Positions 1 through 8,188 of a stretch of 50,107 bases of DNA are shown here, in pieces. Position numbers and translations under genes: made by a program. The notes beneath the pieces were generated by a model. It had not been told where the DNA came from and did no database searches. It was given only the letters and a program-made list of their open reading frames with translations. Numbering within the stretch: position 1 is the stretch's first letter; every line of letters begins with the position of its first letter. The DNA comes from Saprospiraceae bacterium (GTDB lineage: Bacteria; Bacteroidota; Bacteroidia; Chitinophagales; Saprospiraceae), in contig JAGQWX010000037.1 in assembly GCA_020436935.1 (NCBI GenBank), positions 1 through 50,107 on the forward strand, written 5' to 3'.

Positions 1-23
1 CTTTTTTAGACTTTAGTCATTTC

Positions 24-51
24 CATGTCAACCAATACTATGAGGTATCAC
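24..51 (-). repeat. Left copy of 28-bp inverted repeat shared by both window ends
   Basis: This 28-bp stretch is the exact reverse complement of 50080-50107, the last bases of the window. In both copies it is adjacent to GTCTTTGG-type repeats. It therefore appears to be the distal module of the composite repeat. Confidence 0.9.
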
Positions 52-93
52 ACCAACCAAAGACTAAAGACTAAAGACCAAAGACCGCCGCCC

Positions 94-320
94 GGCTTCG
101 GCTCCGCTCAGCCACCTCTTTTATAATTACGAATCTTCAATTACGAATTACGGATTATTTTGTTTAGGGTTTAGAACTTAAAGGTTTAAGAGAAATTAAA
201 ACCTTAATGAATCTTAATTTCTTAATGGTGACCTCCGATTTTTTCGCGTTCTGAATCTTCACAACCTCTTTGCGCCATTGCGAGTAATCAAGGGTTAAGT
301 GTTAAATGTTAATGGCTTTT
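94..320 (-). repeat. Composite dispersed repeat, copy A
   Basis: Read on the minus strand, this aligns along its length with 10668-10888 read on the plus strand, with small gaps and substitutions. Exact shared blocks include AACACTTAACCCTTGATT (286-303 here), ATGGCGCAAAGAG, ATCCGTAATTCGTAATT and a 24-bp GC-rich block at 94-117. There is no coding potential. The GC-rich block can form an imperfect hairpin (GGCT/AGCC and CGG/CCG arms), recalling REP-type elements. Mechanism of spread unknown. Confidence 0.85.
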
Positions 321-393
321 GGTAAAGGTTTTTGTGCCAACAAGTAAAAAAAAACCAAAGACCAACACCTAAAGACCAGACTTCGACTCCGCT

Positions 394-417
394 GGCTTCG
401 GCTCCGCTCAGCCACCT
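394..417 (-). repeat. Second exact copy of the 24-bp GC-rich word
   Basis: Identical to 94-117, spaced exactly 300 bp. A diverged copy follows at 492-513, where CTTCGACTCCGCTCAGTCAC replaces the CTTCGGCTCC type. The inverted identical copy is at 10865-10888. Confidence 0.85.
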
Positions 418-610
418 ATTAGAAAGACAAATGCAAACCACAAAACGCCAAAACGCTAAAATGCCAATATCCAAAAAAACCAAAGACCAGACTTCGACTC
501 CGCTCAGTCACCTAAATATTCAATCATGAAATCAAAACTCCTTCAAATTTCAATTCTCAATTTTCAAATTTGCCAAAACGCCAATACGCCAACACCCAAA
601 TTACCAGCTC

Positions 611-2371
611 CTATTTCTTCAACCTCTTCAACCTCGGCTCAGCACTCATATAGGATGAAGCCATTTCTACTGGGCCACCGATATAGCGTGGATAGTTAGG
701 ATAAGAGCACAAGAGGTATCCTTTGACATTTTTGTCGGTGCCAATTTTGCCATTTTCCTCCACTACGAGGGTCTTTGCTGGAGCTTGCTTTTGCTCGACC
801 CAAGACACCAAAAGATCGATGTTGTTGTCCTGGCTGGGGCGGGCATGATTTCTGGCTGCGACCGTCTCACCCAGGCCATTGACCGGATAACTTTTGCCGG
901 AGAGGCCGTGGCCGCCCTGGGGCACTACAAAAAGTCTGGCGAAGTTGTCTATTTTTTTCTTACCCATTTTGTCAATCAGCGATTGGTAATAATCGAGCTG
1001 GGCGCCGTCGGATGCGAGATTGTCCATGGTGCCGATGGTCAGGATTATTTTGCCGCCTCGTTTGTAGAATGCAGATAAATCTGGGTTGGTGGCATCGAGC
1101 CATTGGGAAATTTCTTTGCGCCTTTCGTTCAGCGGACCGCCTTCGACATAGTCCAATGGGTTGGCTTTTAAATCCTGCATGAGGAAGCCTGTTACTCCGG
1201 AAACGCCGAGATGGCGATGCATAGGTGCGTTTTCAGCAGCGCCCTCCTGTCCTTTATATCTGGTGCTTTCAATAAGTCCCATTTCATTTGGGCCGGTACT
1301 TGGAAGCCACATGCCGAAGGATTTGACGCCATTGGCGAGGGGCGTTTTAAATTGATAAGGGCTGTAGACAAATTCCAATGTTTTTATCTGGCCATCGGTC
1401 AGCTTTGCATCAGCCGATGTGTCATCTGGTGTGGGATCGACGCTCCCGGCCCTCAATCTTGCCCAGGGGTCTTTGGGGCCGTATTTATCCTTTACATTAA
1501 AGACAGCTCTGGCCGCCATGTAGTTGTTGATGATGCCATCTGCGAGCCCGTCAAGGGTATCGCTCTGGCGCATGAATTCTGTTGCAATGGTTTTCACCTT
1601 AGCGGGTGTGACCCAATTGGCCAATGGCTTTTCCTGGATACGAATGAGTTCCGGTGCCAGCATCAACGTCGAAAAATTGACTATAGGCACACTGGAGATG
1701 ATGCCATCATAGTCTTGCGGATAACGCTGAGCGACAGTGAGTGCTTCCCTGCCACCTTGTGAATTGCCAACGTAGTAATTATAGGACGGTCTTTTACCAT
1801 ATACCCGCTCCATGATCACCATAGCAGCGTCGTGTGTCTTTTTCATCTGCATATAAGCCAGGTTGAGCATGGCTTCTTTATTGAGCGTCCATGCATCGCC
1901 CGGTTCAGGTCCTGTAGGCAAGGCCGGACCTTGAGTATTCCGGGGCCCGAATCCGCCCTGGTGGCCGCTGTCGCTACCGTATTGTGCAAATCCTTTGTTG
2001 AGTAATGTAGGGTTTGGATTGGAAGTAATCATACCATTCATACCACCTCCACCTTCCTGCATGCCACGCTGTGCCCATTTGGCGGGCAATACTACCCGAA
2101 AATTGATGGGCCATCCCTTAGGGTCAAGCGGCATGATAGAGCCTTCGACAACACCGTATGCAGTATTGTCTCCTGAAGCTTCTACCCAGCGTGGGGCGTA
2201 CAACACGACCGAACCAACCGGTTCGCCAATGGCTGAAACGGGAATTTCGCTTCCAATTTTGTCAAGATCTGCCTTTGAAATATTGATAAAATCAGGTGCT
2301 GCCTGAGTGAAGGAGCTGAGGCTTTGGAATAATAATCCAATTGAAAAAATGATATACAATGGCTTTTTCAT
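611..2371 (-). CDS. Tannase/feruloyl esterase family protein, secreted
   Basis: Predicted alpha/beta hydrolase of the tannase/feruloyl esterase family (Pfam Tannase type), which cleaves ester bonds in plant phenolics. A hydrophobic N-terminus after MKKPLYII indicates a signal peptide, so the start is taken at 2371 rather than the upstream ATG at 2392. Counting from that upstream Met, the nucleophile is Ser211 in GNSQGGR, the acid Asp457 in GTMDN, and the base His495 in GGHG. C-terminal LCSYPNYPRY matches the family's usual ending. Family members usually have Cys next to the catalytic Ser and His, joined by a disulfide; here these positions are Asn and Gly, so the bond cannot form. Substrate not deducible. 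It stands apart from the esterase cluster at 5770-10429 but may work with it. Confidence 0.8.
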   Translation of the reverse strand: MKKPLYIIFSIGLLFQSLSSFTQAAPDFINISKADLDKIGSEIPVSAIGEPVGSVVLYAPRWVEASGDNTAYGVVEGSIMPLDPKGWPINFRVVLPAKWAQRGMQEGGGGMNGMITSNPNPTLLNKGFAQYGSDSGHQGGFGPRNTQGPALPTGPEPGDAWTLNKEAMLNLAYMQMKKTHDAAMVIMERVYGKRPSYNYYVGNSQGGREALTVAQRYPQDYDGIISSVPIVNFSTLMLAPELIRIQEKPLANWVTPAKVKTIATEFMRQSDTLDGLADGIINNYMAARAVFNVKDKYGPKDPWARLRAGSVDPTPDDTSADAKLTDGQIKTLEFVYSPYQFKTPLANGVKSFGMWLPSTGPNEMGLIESTRYKGQEGAAENAPMHRHLGVSGVTGFLMQDLKANPLDYVEGGPLNERRKEISQWLDATNPDLSAFYKRGGKIILTIGTMDNLASDGAQLDYYQSLIDKMGKKKIDNFARLFVVPQGGHGLSGKSYPVNGLGETVAARNHARPSQDNNIDLLVSWVEQKQAPAKTLVVEENGKIGTDKNVKGYLLCSYPNYPRYIGGPVEMASSYMSAEPRLKRLKK

Positions 2372-2689
2372 GTGCTTTAATTTCATGCACAAAGTAAAAC
2401 ATTAATTTTATGTTTAATCATACATTGTGCTCAATATACACCCAACGGCTAAGAGCTTTGGTTGAATAATTGCAGCTGCAAATTCTTTACTTCATCACAA
2501 CAGCCGAATAGCTCAAAACCACATTTCATACCCATTCACAAAAACATCATTTTTGCCAATTTCTAAAGGTTAATAAACAGTTTTAATGGTCATCGGGTAC
2601 AAGTTTTTACCTGTTTCACATTTGTTTGGATATATCTGTCTATCAATTGGTTGAAATCCATTGATCTCAACCATTAAACATATTTTGAG
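2372..2689. other. Intergenic, no feature recognised
   Basis: About 320 bp between the stop of the adhesin-like gene and the esterase start, AT-rich. No gene or convincing terminator was found. It should hold the promoter of the 611-2371 gene. Confidence 0.5.
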
Positions 2690-5194
2690 TCACCTAAATA
2701 AAACAAAACTCCCGGTTCTAGATCTTTCTTTTCCTTCATCCATAGTATACTTTATTTGCACGATATAAACGCCCTGTTCCGAGGGATGCCCTGCAATGGT
2801 ACCATCCCACCCCTCTTTATCATTCATACTTTGGAATACTTTGTTGCCCCATCTATCAAAAATATTAAACTCCAATAAGTTGTATTTTTCTGGCATATAA
2901 AATATATACTTTCCATTTGAATAGGATTCTGGTAAAAAGGCATTTGGGAATAGAATGTCATCATTTGATTCGATGGTAACATTAAAGTCGAAGAAATAAT
3001 TACAGCCAATTTTATCCTGGAGCAACACTGATATTTTGGCGTCCTGAACTCCATAAATCCAATTGTCAAAGCAATGATCACATCGCATCAATTCGGGTGG
3101 AAACCAATCCACTTTCCAATCTTTTGAATTCAATGGAATGGAAACAGGAACCGAGTCCCGATCCTGTATAATCAAATCCGAAAAAGTTGGTAAATTATTC
3201 AAATCAGGAAATGGTTCAAAATAAACAGAAAAAGTGAAAGCACAACCAAATGGATGTTTTAGATTGACAAAGGAAGGACTTTCATACAATTTTGTGGTTT
3301 GGCTGGTATCTCCATTGTCCCACAAAATATCCCAATGATGGTCGATTTCCAGCTTTGCTTCATAATATCCAGAATCACAATTTGGGGTCAATATCGGGGG
3401 TTGAATTAATTCTGTGGATTTAACAATAAAGGTGAATATAGAATCACATCCCAAAGCCGATTGGATAGATCGGGTTATTATGGTGTCGCCGTAAAACCAT
3501 TGATCATAGAGTAAAATGCTGTCATTAAAACAAATATTGTAAAACATGGTGTCCTCAAACTTGACCGCAACATCAACATTTGCAATTACTTTAACTGGAC
3601 ATTGTTCCGTCTGTTTTGTATAAATGATTTGACGCGAATCCTTGATCCATTCATTATTGACGAATAAAGAATCTCCTTCACAAATGGTAAAAAATTCTGT
3701 GATCGGTTCATTGGTAATAACATTTAATGTGATTGTAAATATGGTATCACATCCCTCCAGACCTGGTATCGAGGCTTCATATGTGCCTGATTTAAAATAT
3801 TTTACATCGTTCAAGACCAATGTATCTCCTTCGCACAGGAAGTAGTTTTCCTTTTTTTGAATGCTGGGCAAAACATCCAGGCTTATTTCAACTGTGCTGT
3901 CACATCCATAAATCGATTTAAACTCTTGCGTGTAAATGCCTGCTGATTTCTGCCATTGATTATTTAGGAAAACTGAATCATTTTGGCAAATAGCATAATT
4001 GGCTTCATTGAAATAGGTTGGAGCAATGTATATCCTGGCATCGATCAGCGTGTCACAACCTTGTTCTGCTTTTTTAAGGTAAACAAATGTCTCTTCATTA
4101 CTAAACCATTTCCCGTTTACAAACGCGGAATCACCATTGCACAGAAAGTATTCTTCCTTCATTTGAACCCGGTCAATGATTTCGAAGCTATTCACTATGA
4201 AGCTATCACAACCATATTGATTGACCCTCCTGGAAATTATGGTTGTAGGAAAAAGATACCAGGAATCAATAAAAAAGACAGAATCTCCTTCACAAAAATA
4301 TTGGATTGGAAGGATAGTTGTGTCTGGCTGCAATTGTTCAAGCTGCAATACGATTATGCTATCACAACCTAGAGCATTTTTTAAAATTGAAGTATATGTG
4401 CCCGGCTGCTTGTATATGACTTCATTCCAAATGAAAGAGTCACAAAATGTTTGGAATAGATTGGTGGTACTTGGCAGAGCTACCTTTAGATCTAATGTGA
4501 TAAGACTATCACAAGCCCCTTTATTGAAGGTATAAGTGCCAGATTCATTTAAAATTTGGTCATAAAAATCTATACTTTGTCCCTGGCAAATGCTTATTTC
4601 TTGAAAACGCTTTGCGAGAGGTTTAATATCGATGAATGTTGTATCGCTATCTATGCAGCCCTTATATAAAGTCACCGTAATCAGATAAAACGAAGAATCA
4701 CTGGCTATACTTGTATGCGCACAAGTATCACAAGTTACCTTATCTGCAGGTAACCACTGTATCAGCTCAAGAGGTTTGACCACTTCAATTCCAGCAAGTG
4801 TTTCTTCACAGATTTCAATTTTATCTGGCATAAAAGGTATTGTACTGGAATCTATCGCAATGAAAATACTGTCCACTTGTTCTTTACCGCAACTGTCTAC
4901 CACCCTGACAACATATGTGCCTGGGGCAGAAGTAGTCAGGATGCTATCAGTTGACAAGACATTCCAATAATATGAAACAAAGTTTTTTCCTGCTTTCAGT
5001 ACCACTTCCTCCTTCCTGCATTTTTTAATGTCGGGCCCTAGTTCAAGCACGTGATTACAATTATCTCCTGACATTCTTAATTCATTTTGAAGCAAATGAA
5101 TTGGTTTATGTTCCCGGAAATACTGGCCCTGACCTGGACATATATAAGGAGTCAAAATAATTAAGATAAAAACAACAACTTTCATTGGTTTCAT
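2690..5194 (-). CDS. Secreted repeat protein with T9SS type-B C-terminal domain
   Basis: An 834-residue exported protein. A hydrophobic signal peptide (residues 1-22, ending near CPGQGQ) is followed by an Ig/PKD-like N-terminal part. Then come about eight tandem units of about 43 residues with the pattern CxGDSxxxNxxW...GxY...GCDS, and a C-terminal domain (about 748-834) with FPNAFLP, FDRWGNKVF, GWDGT and GVYIVQI. That last domain is the gliding-motility-associated (CHU_C, type B) signal for T9SS export and cell-surface attachment. Each repeat keeps two Cys, suggesting intra-repeat disulfides. Likely an adhesin or matrix protein; no enzyme motif seen. Apparently monocistronic with long flanking intergenic regions. 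Confidence 0.85.
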   Translation of the reverse strand: MKPMKVVVFILIILTPYICPGQGQYFREHKPIHLLQNELRMSGDNCNHVLELGPDIKKCRKEEVVLKAGKNFVSYYWNVLSTDSILTTSAPGTYVVRVVDSCGKEQVDSIFIAIDSSTIPFMPDKIEICEETLAGIEVVKPLELIQWLPADKVTCDTCAHTSIASDSSFYLITVTLYKGCIDSDTTFIDIKPLAKRFQEISICQGQSIDFYDQILNESGTYTFNKGACDSLITLDLKVALPSTTNLFQTFCDSFIWNEVIYKQPGTYTSILKNALGCDSIIVLQLEQLQPDTTILPIQYFCEGDSVFFIDSWYLFPTTIISRRVNQYGCDSFIVNSFEIIDRVQMKEEYFLCNGDSAFVNGKWFSNEETFVYLKKAEQGCDTLIDARIYIAPTYFNEANYAICQNDSVFLNNQWQKSAGIYTQEFKSIYGCDSTVEISLDVLPSIQKKENYFLCEGDTLVLNDVKYFKSGTYEASIPGLEGCDTIFTITLNVITNEPITEFFTICEGDSLFVNNEWIKDSRQIIYTKQTEQCPVKVIANVDVAVKFEDTMFYNICFNDSILLYDQWFYGDTIITRSIQSALGCDSIFTFIVKSTELIQPPILTPNCDSGYYEAKLEIDHHWDILWDNGDTSQTTKLYESPSFVNLKHPFGCAFTFSVYFEPFPDLNNLPTFSDLIIQDRDSVPVSIPLNSKDWKVDWFPPELMRCDHCFDNWIYGVQDAKISVLLQDKIGCNYFFDFNVTIESNDDILFPNAFLPESYSNGKYIFYMPEKYNLLEFNIFDRWGNKVFQSMNDKEGWDGTIAGHPSEQGVYIVQIKYTMDEGKERSRTGSFVLFR

Positions 5195-5769
5195 TTTATG
5201 CCAATCTTATCTGTTTGGAGGACCATCCAAATTTCTTCATTCCTGCAGGCTTGCAAGTGTTGACTTTATATGTGTATGCTTTTAATGAATATCTGTCGGG
5301 AATGGATTATACTCGCTGTAAATGTGTTTTCCTATATCGAAGTGATACACAGCTTTTCTGCTGGACCAAATGAGTAAATTCATTCAATGAAAACTTCCAC
5401 TATGGCGGAACTTTCTGCCATATTTTGGCTGAAAATAAAAGAAATCAATTCAAAAAATTATTGCAATCTGACCTTAATAATGAAATCGTGGATCCATTTG
5501 ATTTAACTTAGAACATTGGACCGATTGAAATAATACAAAAAAGAATATTTCTAAAATGTATATAAAAAATGCTGCGGAAACTGATAGTAATTTATAGCTT
5601 TTGATTGTGATGTTGTAATCCTTCGGAAATCGCAGTACTTATCAATACAAAAAATCCTAGTAACGTCAAGTTCTATCAATTTTTTACCACTTATTTGTCG
5701 GAAAAATTAGCGATCAACTGTTGGTTTTAAAGCCGAAATCAAGCTTTCAATGCAGACTGTAGTTCTCCT
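5195..5769. other. Intergenic, no gene recognised
   Basis: A 575-bp AT-rich gap between the adhesin start and the esterase stop. I see no coding frame with family features, no tRNA and no composite repeat. It should contain the promoter of the adhesin gene and the 3' end of the esterase cluster transcript. Confidence 0.5.
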
Positions 5770-6921
5770 CTATTTCTTAAACAGCAACTGAGCCATGCTG
5801 TGCAACGACTTGCGCCACACCTGCCACTCGTGACCTCCCGGGAAAGTCTCATAAGTCAGATTCAATCCGTTTTTCTTCAATTCGGTCATAAGTTTTCCTG
5901 TAGGATCAATGCGTGGATCCTGCTCACCGACTGATACATACATGACTTTGAAGTTCTTATTGAATTGCTGTGGATTGGATACCAGTCCGGGAATGGCCTT
6001 TTCGGCATCGAAAGGTGCTGCGCCATTTCTGTTGATGCCTCCAAAAAGGCCGGTACTGAAAAATCCAATGTTGCCAAACACCTCCGGGTGTCTGAAGCCA
6101 GTGTAAAAACTTTGACCTCCGCCCATCGATAAGCCTGCAAGTGCGCGATTTTTTACGCCTTTTTTAACCCTGTAATTCTGCTCCACGAATGGTATTACCT
6201 CGCCAATCATCTCCTTTGCAAAGGCGTCCATGGCTGCATCACTATAACCAGGAGCTCCGCCACCCGGAACCACCACATTGCCATTGCCCATCACTACGAT
6301 CATCGGCTCGGCTTTCTTTTGGGCTATGAGGTTGTCCAAAATGACATTGGTTTTGCCTTGAATGGCCCAACCTCTGTGGTCTTCTCCCCCACCATGTTGA
6401 ATGTATAGTACGGGATATTTACCCTTTCCTTTATCGTATCCGGGGGGAGTATAAACGGTCATATCTCTCCATGAAGCGGTATTTTTGGAATAGTAGGATT
6501 GGCTGATGAGTTTGCCCACCGGTACGTTTTTAAGTTCCAAATCAGGCATATCTTTTTCCGGGATATCGATGCCCGAAGCCATCCTGCCCATGCCGTAGTA
6601 GGTCTCGCTTGCCGGATCTGCAACTTTCACGCCATTGATGACCAGAGAATAATAGTGAAAACCTTCCTCGATAGGGCTGGTCTCCACAGTCCAGATTCCA
6701 TCCTTGCCCTTGGTCATCGGAAACATTTTTCCCAGGTCGATGGCCACAGAGTCTGCCTGAGGAGCATTTGCTCTGAACAATACCCTGTTGTCCTGAAAAA
6801 TACAGGGACAGTCCGTATTCCTGATGTTGGTCTCAGCTGCTATGGCTCCTTGAGGAATCTGCCCAAAAGCAGGTACGATAAAGGCTGCACCAATACAGGC
6901 GCTAAGAATTTTTCTGATCAC
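5770..6921 (-). CDS. Secreted esterase with N-terminal CBM48-like domain (feruloyl esterase type)
   Basis: A 383-residue alpha/beta hydrolase of the esterase D/enterochelin-esterase-like group. A signal peptide (residues 1-20) is followed by an early-set/CBM48-like beta domain (about 40-110, GIWTVE...GFHYYSLVINGV) and then the hydrolase. Ser265 in GLSMGGG is the nucleophile, Asp335 or Asp339 in GEQDPRID the acid, His364 in GGHEW the base. QHGGGEDHRGW supplies the oxyanion loop. This architecture matches bacterial feruloyl/acetyl esterases acting on decorated plant polysaccharides; the exact ester is not deducible. Last gene of a three-gene cluster, 25 bp after the cupin gene. Confidence 0.82.
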   Translation of the reverse strand: MIRKILSACIGAAFIVPAFGQIPQGAIAAETNIRNTDCPCIFQDNRVLFRANAPQADSVAIDLGKMFPMTKGKDGIWTVETSPIEEGFHYYSLVINGVKVADPASETYYGMGRMASGIDIPEKDMPDLELKNVPVGKLISQSYYSKNTASWRDMTVYTPPGYDKGKGKYPVLYIQHGGGEDHRGWAIQGKTNVILDNLIAQKKAEPMIVVMGNGNVVVPGGGAPGYSDAAMDAFAKEMIGEVIPFVEQNYRVKKGVKNRALAGLSMGGGQSFYTGFRHPEVFGNIGFFSTGLFGGINRNGAAPFDAEKAIPGLVSNPQQFNKNFKVMYVSVGEQDPRIDPTGKLMTELKKNGLNLTYETFPGGHEWQVWRKSLHSMAQLLFKK

Positions 6922-6946
6922 TTTTTAAGATTTAAAAGAGCGTATA

Positions 6947-8158
6947 TTAATCCTGAAAGTCGTCTCCCATGACATCATAACCCCGCCATTTGTATTCTTT
7001 GGCCAGGCTTGAAGCAGCAGGCCATGCAATCTGGTGCTCGGGGCTCGCTACCCAGTTTCTGCGATCAGCTTCCGTTGCGAAAGAGATCTGGACCTGGTAG
7101 TTGTAAGTGGTAGGTTCGGCCTGAATTTCTTTTGAAATGGCTTCAGGAAACATTCTCAATATTTTGGACTCGAGGTATCCTTTTTGAACGGTCATGGCCG
7201 GGACGTAAATCGAATAATACATCTTTTCAAATGCTTCGGCGTTGGCTTTTTCTACAACAAAATCCATTTGCAATACAATCGATTTAGGCTGTATGAGGGG
7301 CTTTTCTATTTCTCTGAGTTTGTTTTTGGCCGGTGCTATGCCCACCACCAACAATTCCACTTCTGATCCTGCTCCTGCTTCGATTTCAAACTGCTCACCT
7401 ATCTTGCCAAAAAATGCATCGTCTGCTTTGAAAGCTGCTTCCTGGCCATTGACCTTGATTTTGCCCTCGCCCTTCAACACATAAAAAACTTCTTCAACTC
7501 CTGTCAGTGTATGTTTGCTGGCTGAACTTGCCGGAATTACCGCATGATCCACGTGGTTCCAGTCTGTTCCAAAAACCTCAGGCTGGAAGAGTCTTCTGTA
7601 CAAGCTGCCTTCACCACTGTATGCATTGGCGTTGTTTTTCAGCAGTTTCTTATCCAAGGTAGCATTAACAAATGCCGGGACGGGGTCCAAAACAGCCCCT
7701 ACTCTGGTATCATTTAGATCAAAATTATCGCCTCTTCCCTTCGTGGAGCTCACTGCAAAATTCATCCACTTGACTTTTTCATTGGTGTGGTTGTAAATCG
7801 CGTGGGCGTCGCCTTTTTTACATGGGACGACAGCAGGGGCTTTGATTCTTGAAGTTCTGCCATTGATGGTAAACTCAGCCTCACCACTCAGAAGCACATA
7901 CATCTCTTCAATGGTGTGGTGAAAATGGTGTCCTATGCCCGACTTTTTATCAATGCTCCCCGTGTGGAGATATAAAAAGTTGGTGGACAAATCATTTCTG
8001 CCGATCACCTGTGTAAAACCCATTTTACCTGCACCGGCATGGACAGCACTAAGTTCCCTGTAAGTTGAAGGATCATTGTGTTTAACGCGATCGGCTAATG
8101 TCTGGCCGAAGCCATAAGCCGCAACAAACAACAAGAGGACCATTAAAGACTTTTTCAT
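6947..8158 (-). CDS. Secreted double-cupin protein with C-terminal dimeric alpha-beta barrel domain
   Basis: A signal peptide (about 1-19) precedes two cupin domains and a C-terminal ferredoxin-like (ABM/EthD-like) domain. Cupin 1 has an intact metal set: His78, His80, Glu85 in GHHFHHTIEEMYVLLSG and His119 in GDAHAIYN. Cupin 2 (about 205-275) keeps VEEVFYVLKGEG but lacks the second-motif His, so its metal site is probably degenerate. The last ~100 residues (FVVEKANAEAF...) resemble antibiotic-biosynthesis-monooxygenase-like domains. Probably a dioxygenase or isomerase for a small aromatic or sugar-derived compound, but the reaction is not assignable. Lies between the PQQ dehydrogenase and the esterase in one apparent transcript. 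Confidence 0.75.
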   Translation of the reverse strand: MKKSLMVLLLFVAAYGFGQTLADRVKHNDPSTYRELSAVHAGAGKMGFTQVIGRNDLSTNFLYLHTGSIDKKSGIGHHFHHTIEEMYVLLSGEAEFTINGRTSRIKAPAVVPCKKGDAHAIYNHTNEKVKWMNFAVSSTKGRGDNFDLNDTRVGAVLDPVPAFVNATLDKKLLKNNANAYSGEGSLYRRLFQPEVFGTDWNHVDHAVIPASSASKHTLTGVEEVFYVLKGEGKIKVNGQEAAFKADDAFFGKIGEQFEIEAGAGSEVELLVVGIAPAKNKLREIEKPLIQPKSIVLQMDFVVEKANAEAFEKMYYSIYVPAMTVQKGYLESKILRMFPEAISKEIQAEPTTYNYQVQISFATEADRRNWVASPEHQIAWPAASSLAKEYKWRGYDVMGDDFQD

Positions 8159-8188
8159 TTTTTAAAGATTTTGGCTATGTGAAAGCTA

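Larger units (their letters stand above)
1..610. repeat. Gene-free region built of degenerate intergenic repeats
   Basis: No credible gene lies here; short open frames at 295-529 only translate repeat sequence. The region is a mosaic of short words: AAAGACTAAAGACC-like runs (60-86), a 24-bp GC-rich word repeated exactly at 94-117 and 394-417 with a variant at 492-513, CGTAATTCGTAATT-like words, TTAAGTGTTAAATGTTAA-like words, and ACGCCAAAACGCC-like words (450-600). It sits downstream of the minus-strand esterase stop. Much of it recurs inverted at 10668-10888 and at the right end of the window. Confidence 0.8.

Noticed and set aside
295-529. Open frames on both strands inside the left repeat region
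   Set aside because: They translate the repeated AAAGACC and GC-rich words and have no family or start-site support.
1161-1762. Plus-strand frames opposite the tannase-like gene
   Set aside because: Antisense shadows of a clearly coding minus-strand gene, with no protein-like features.
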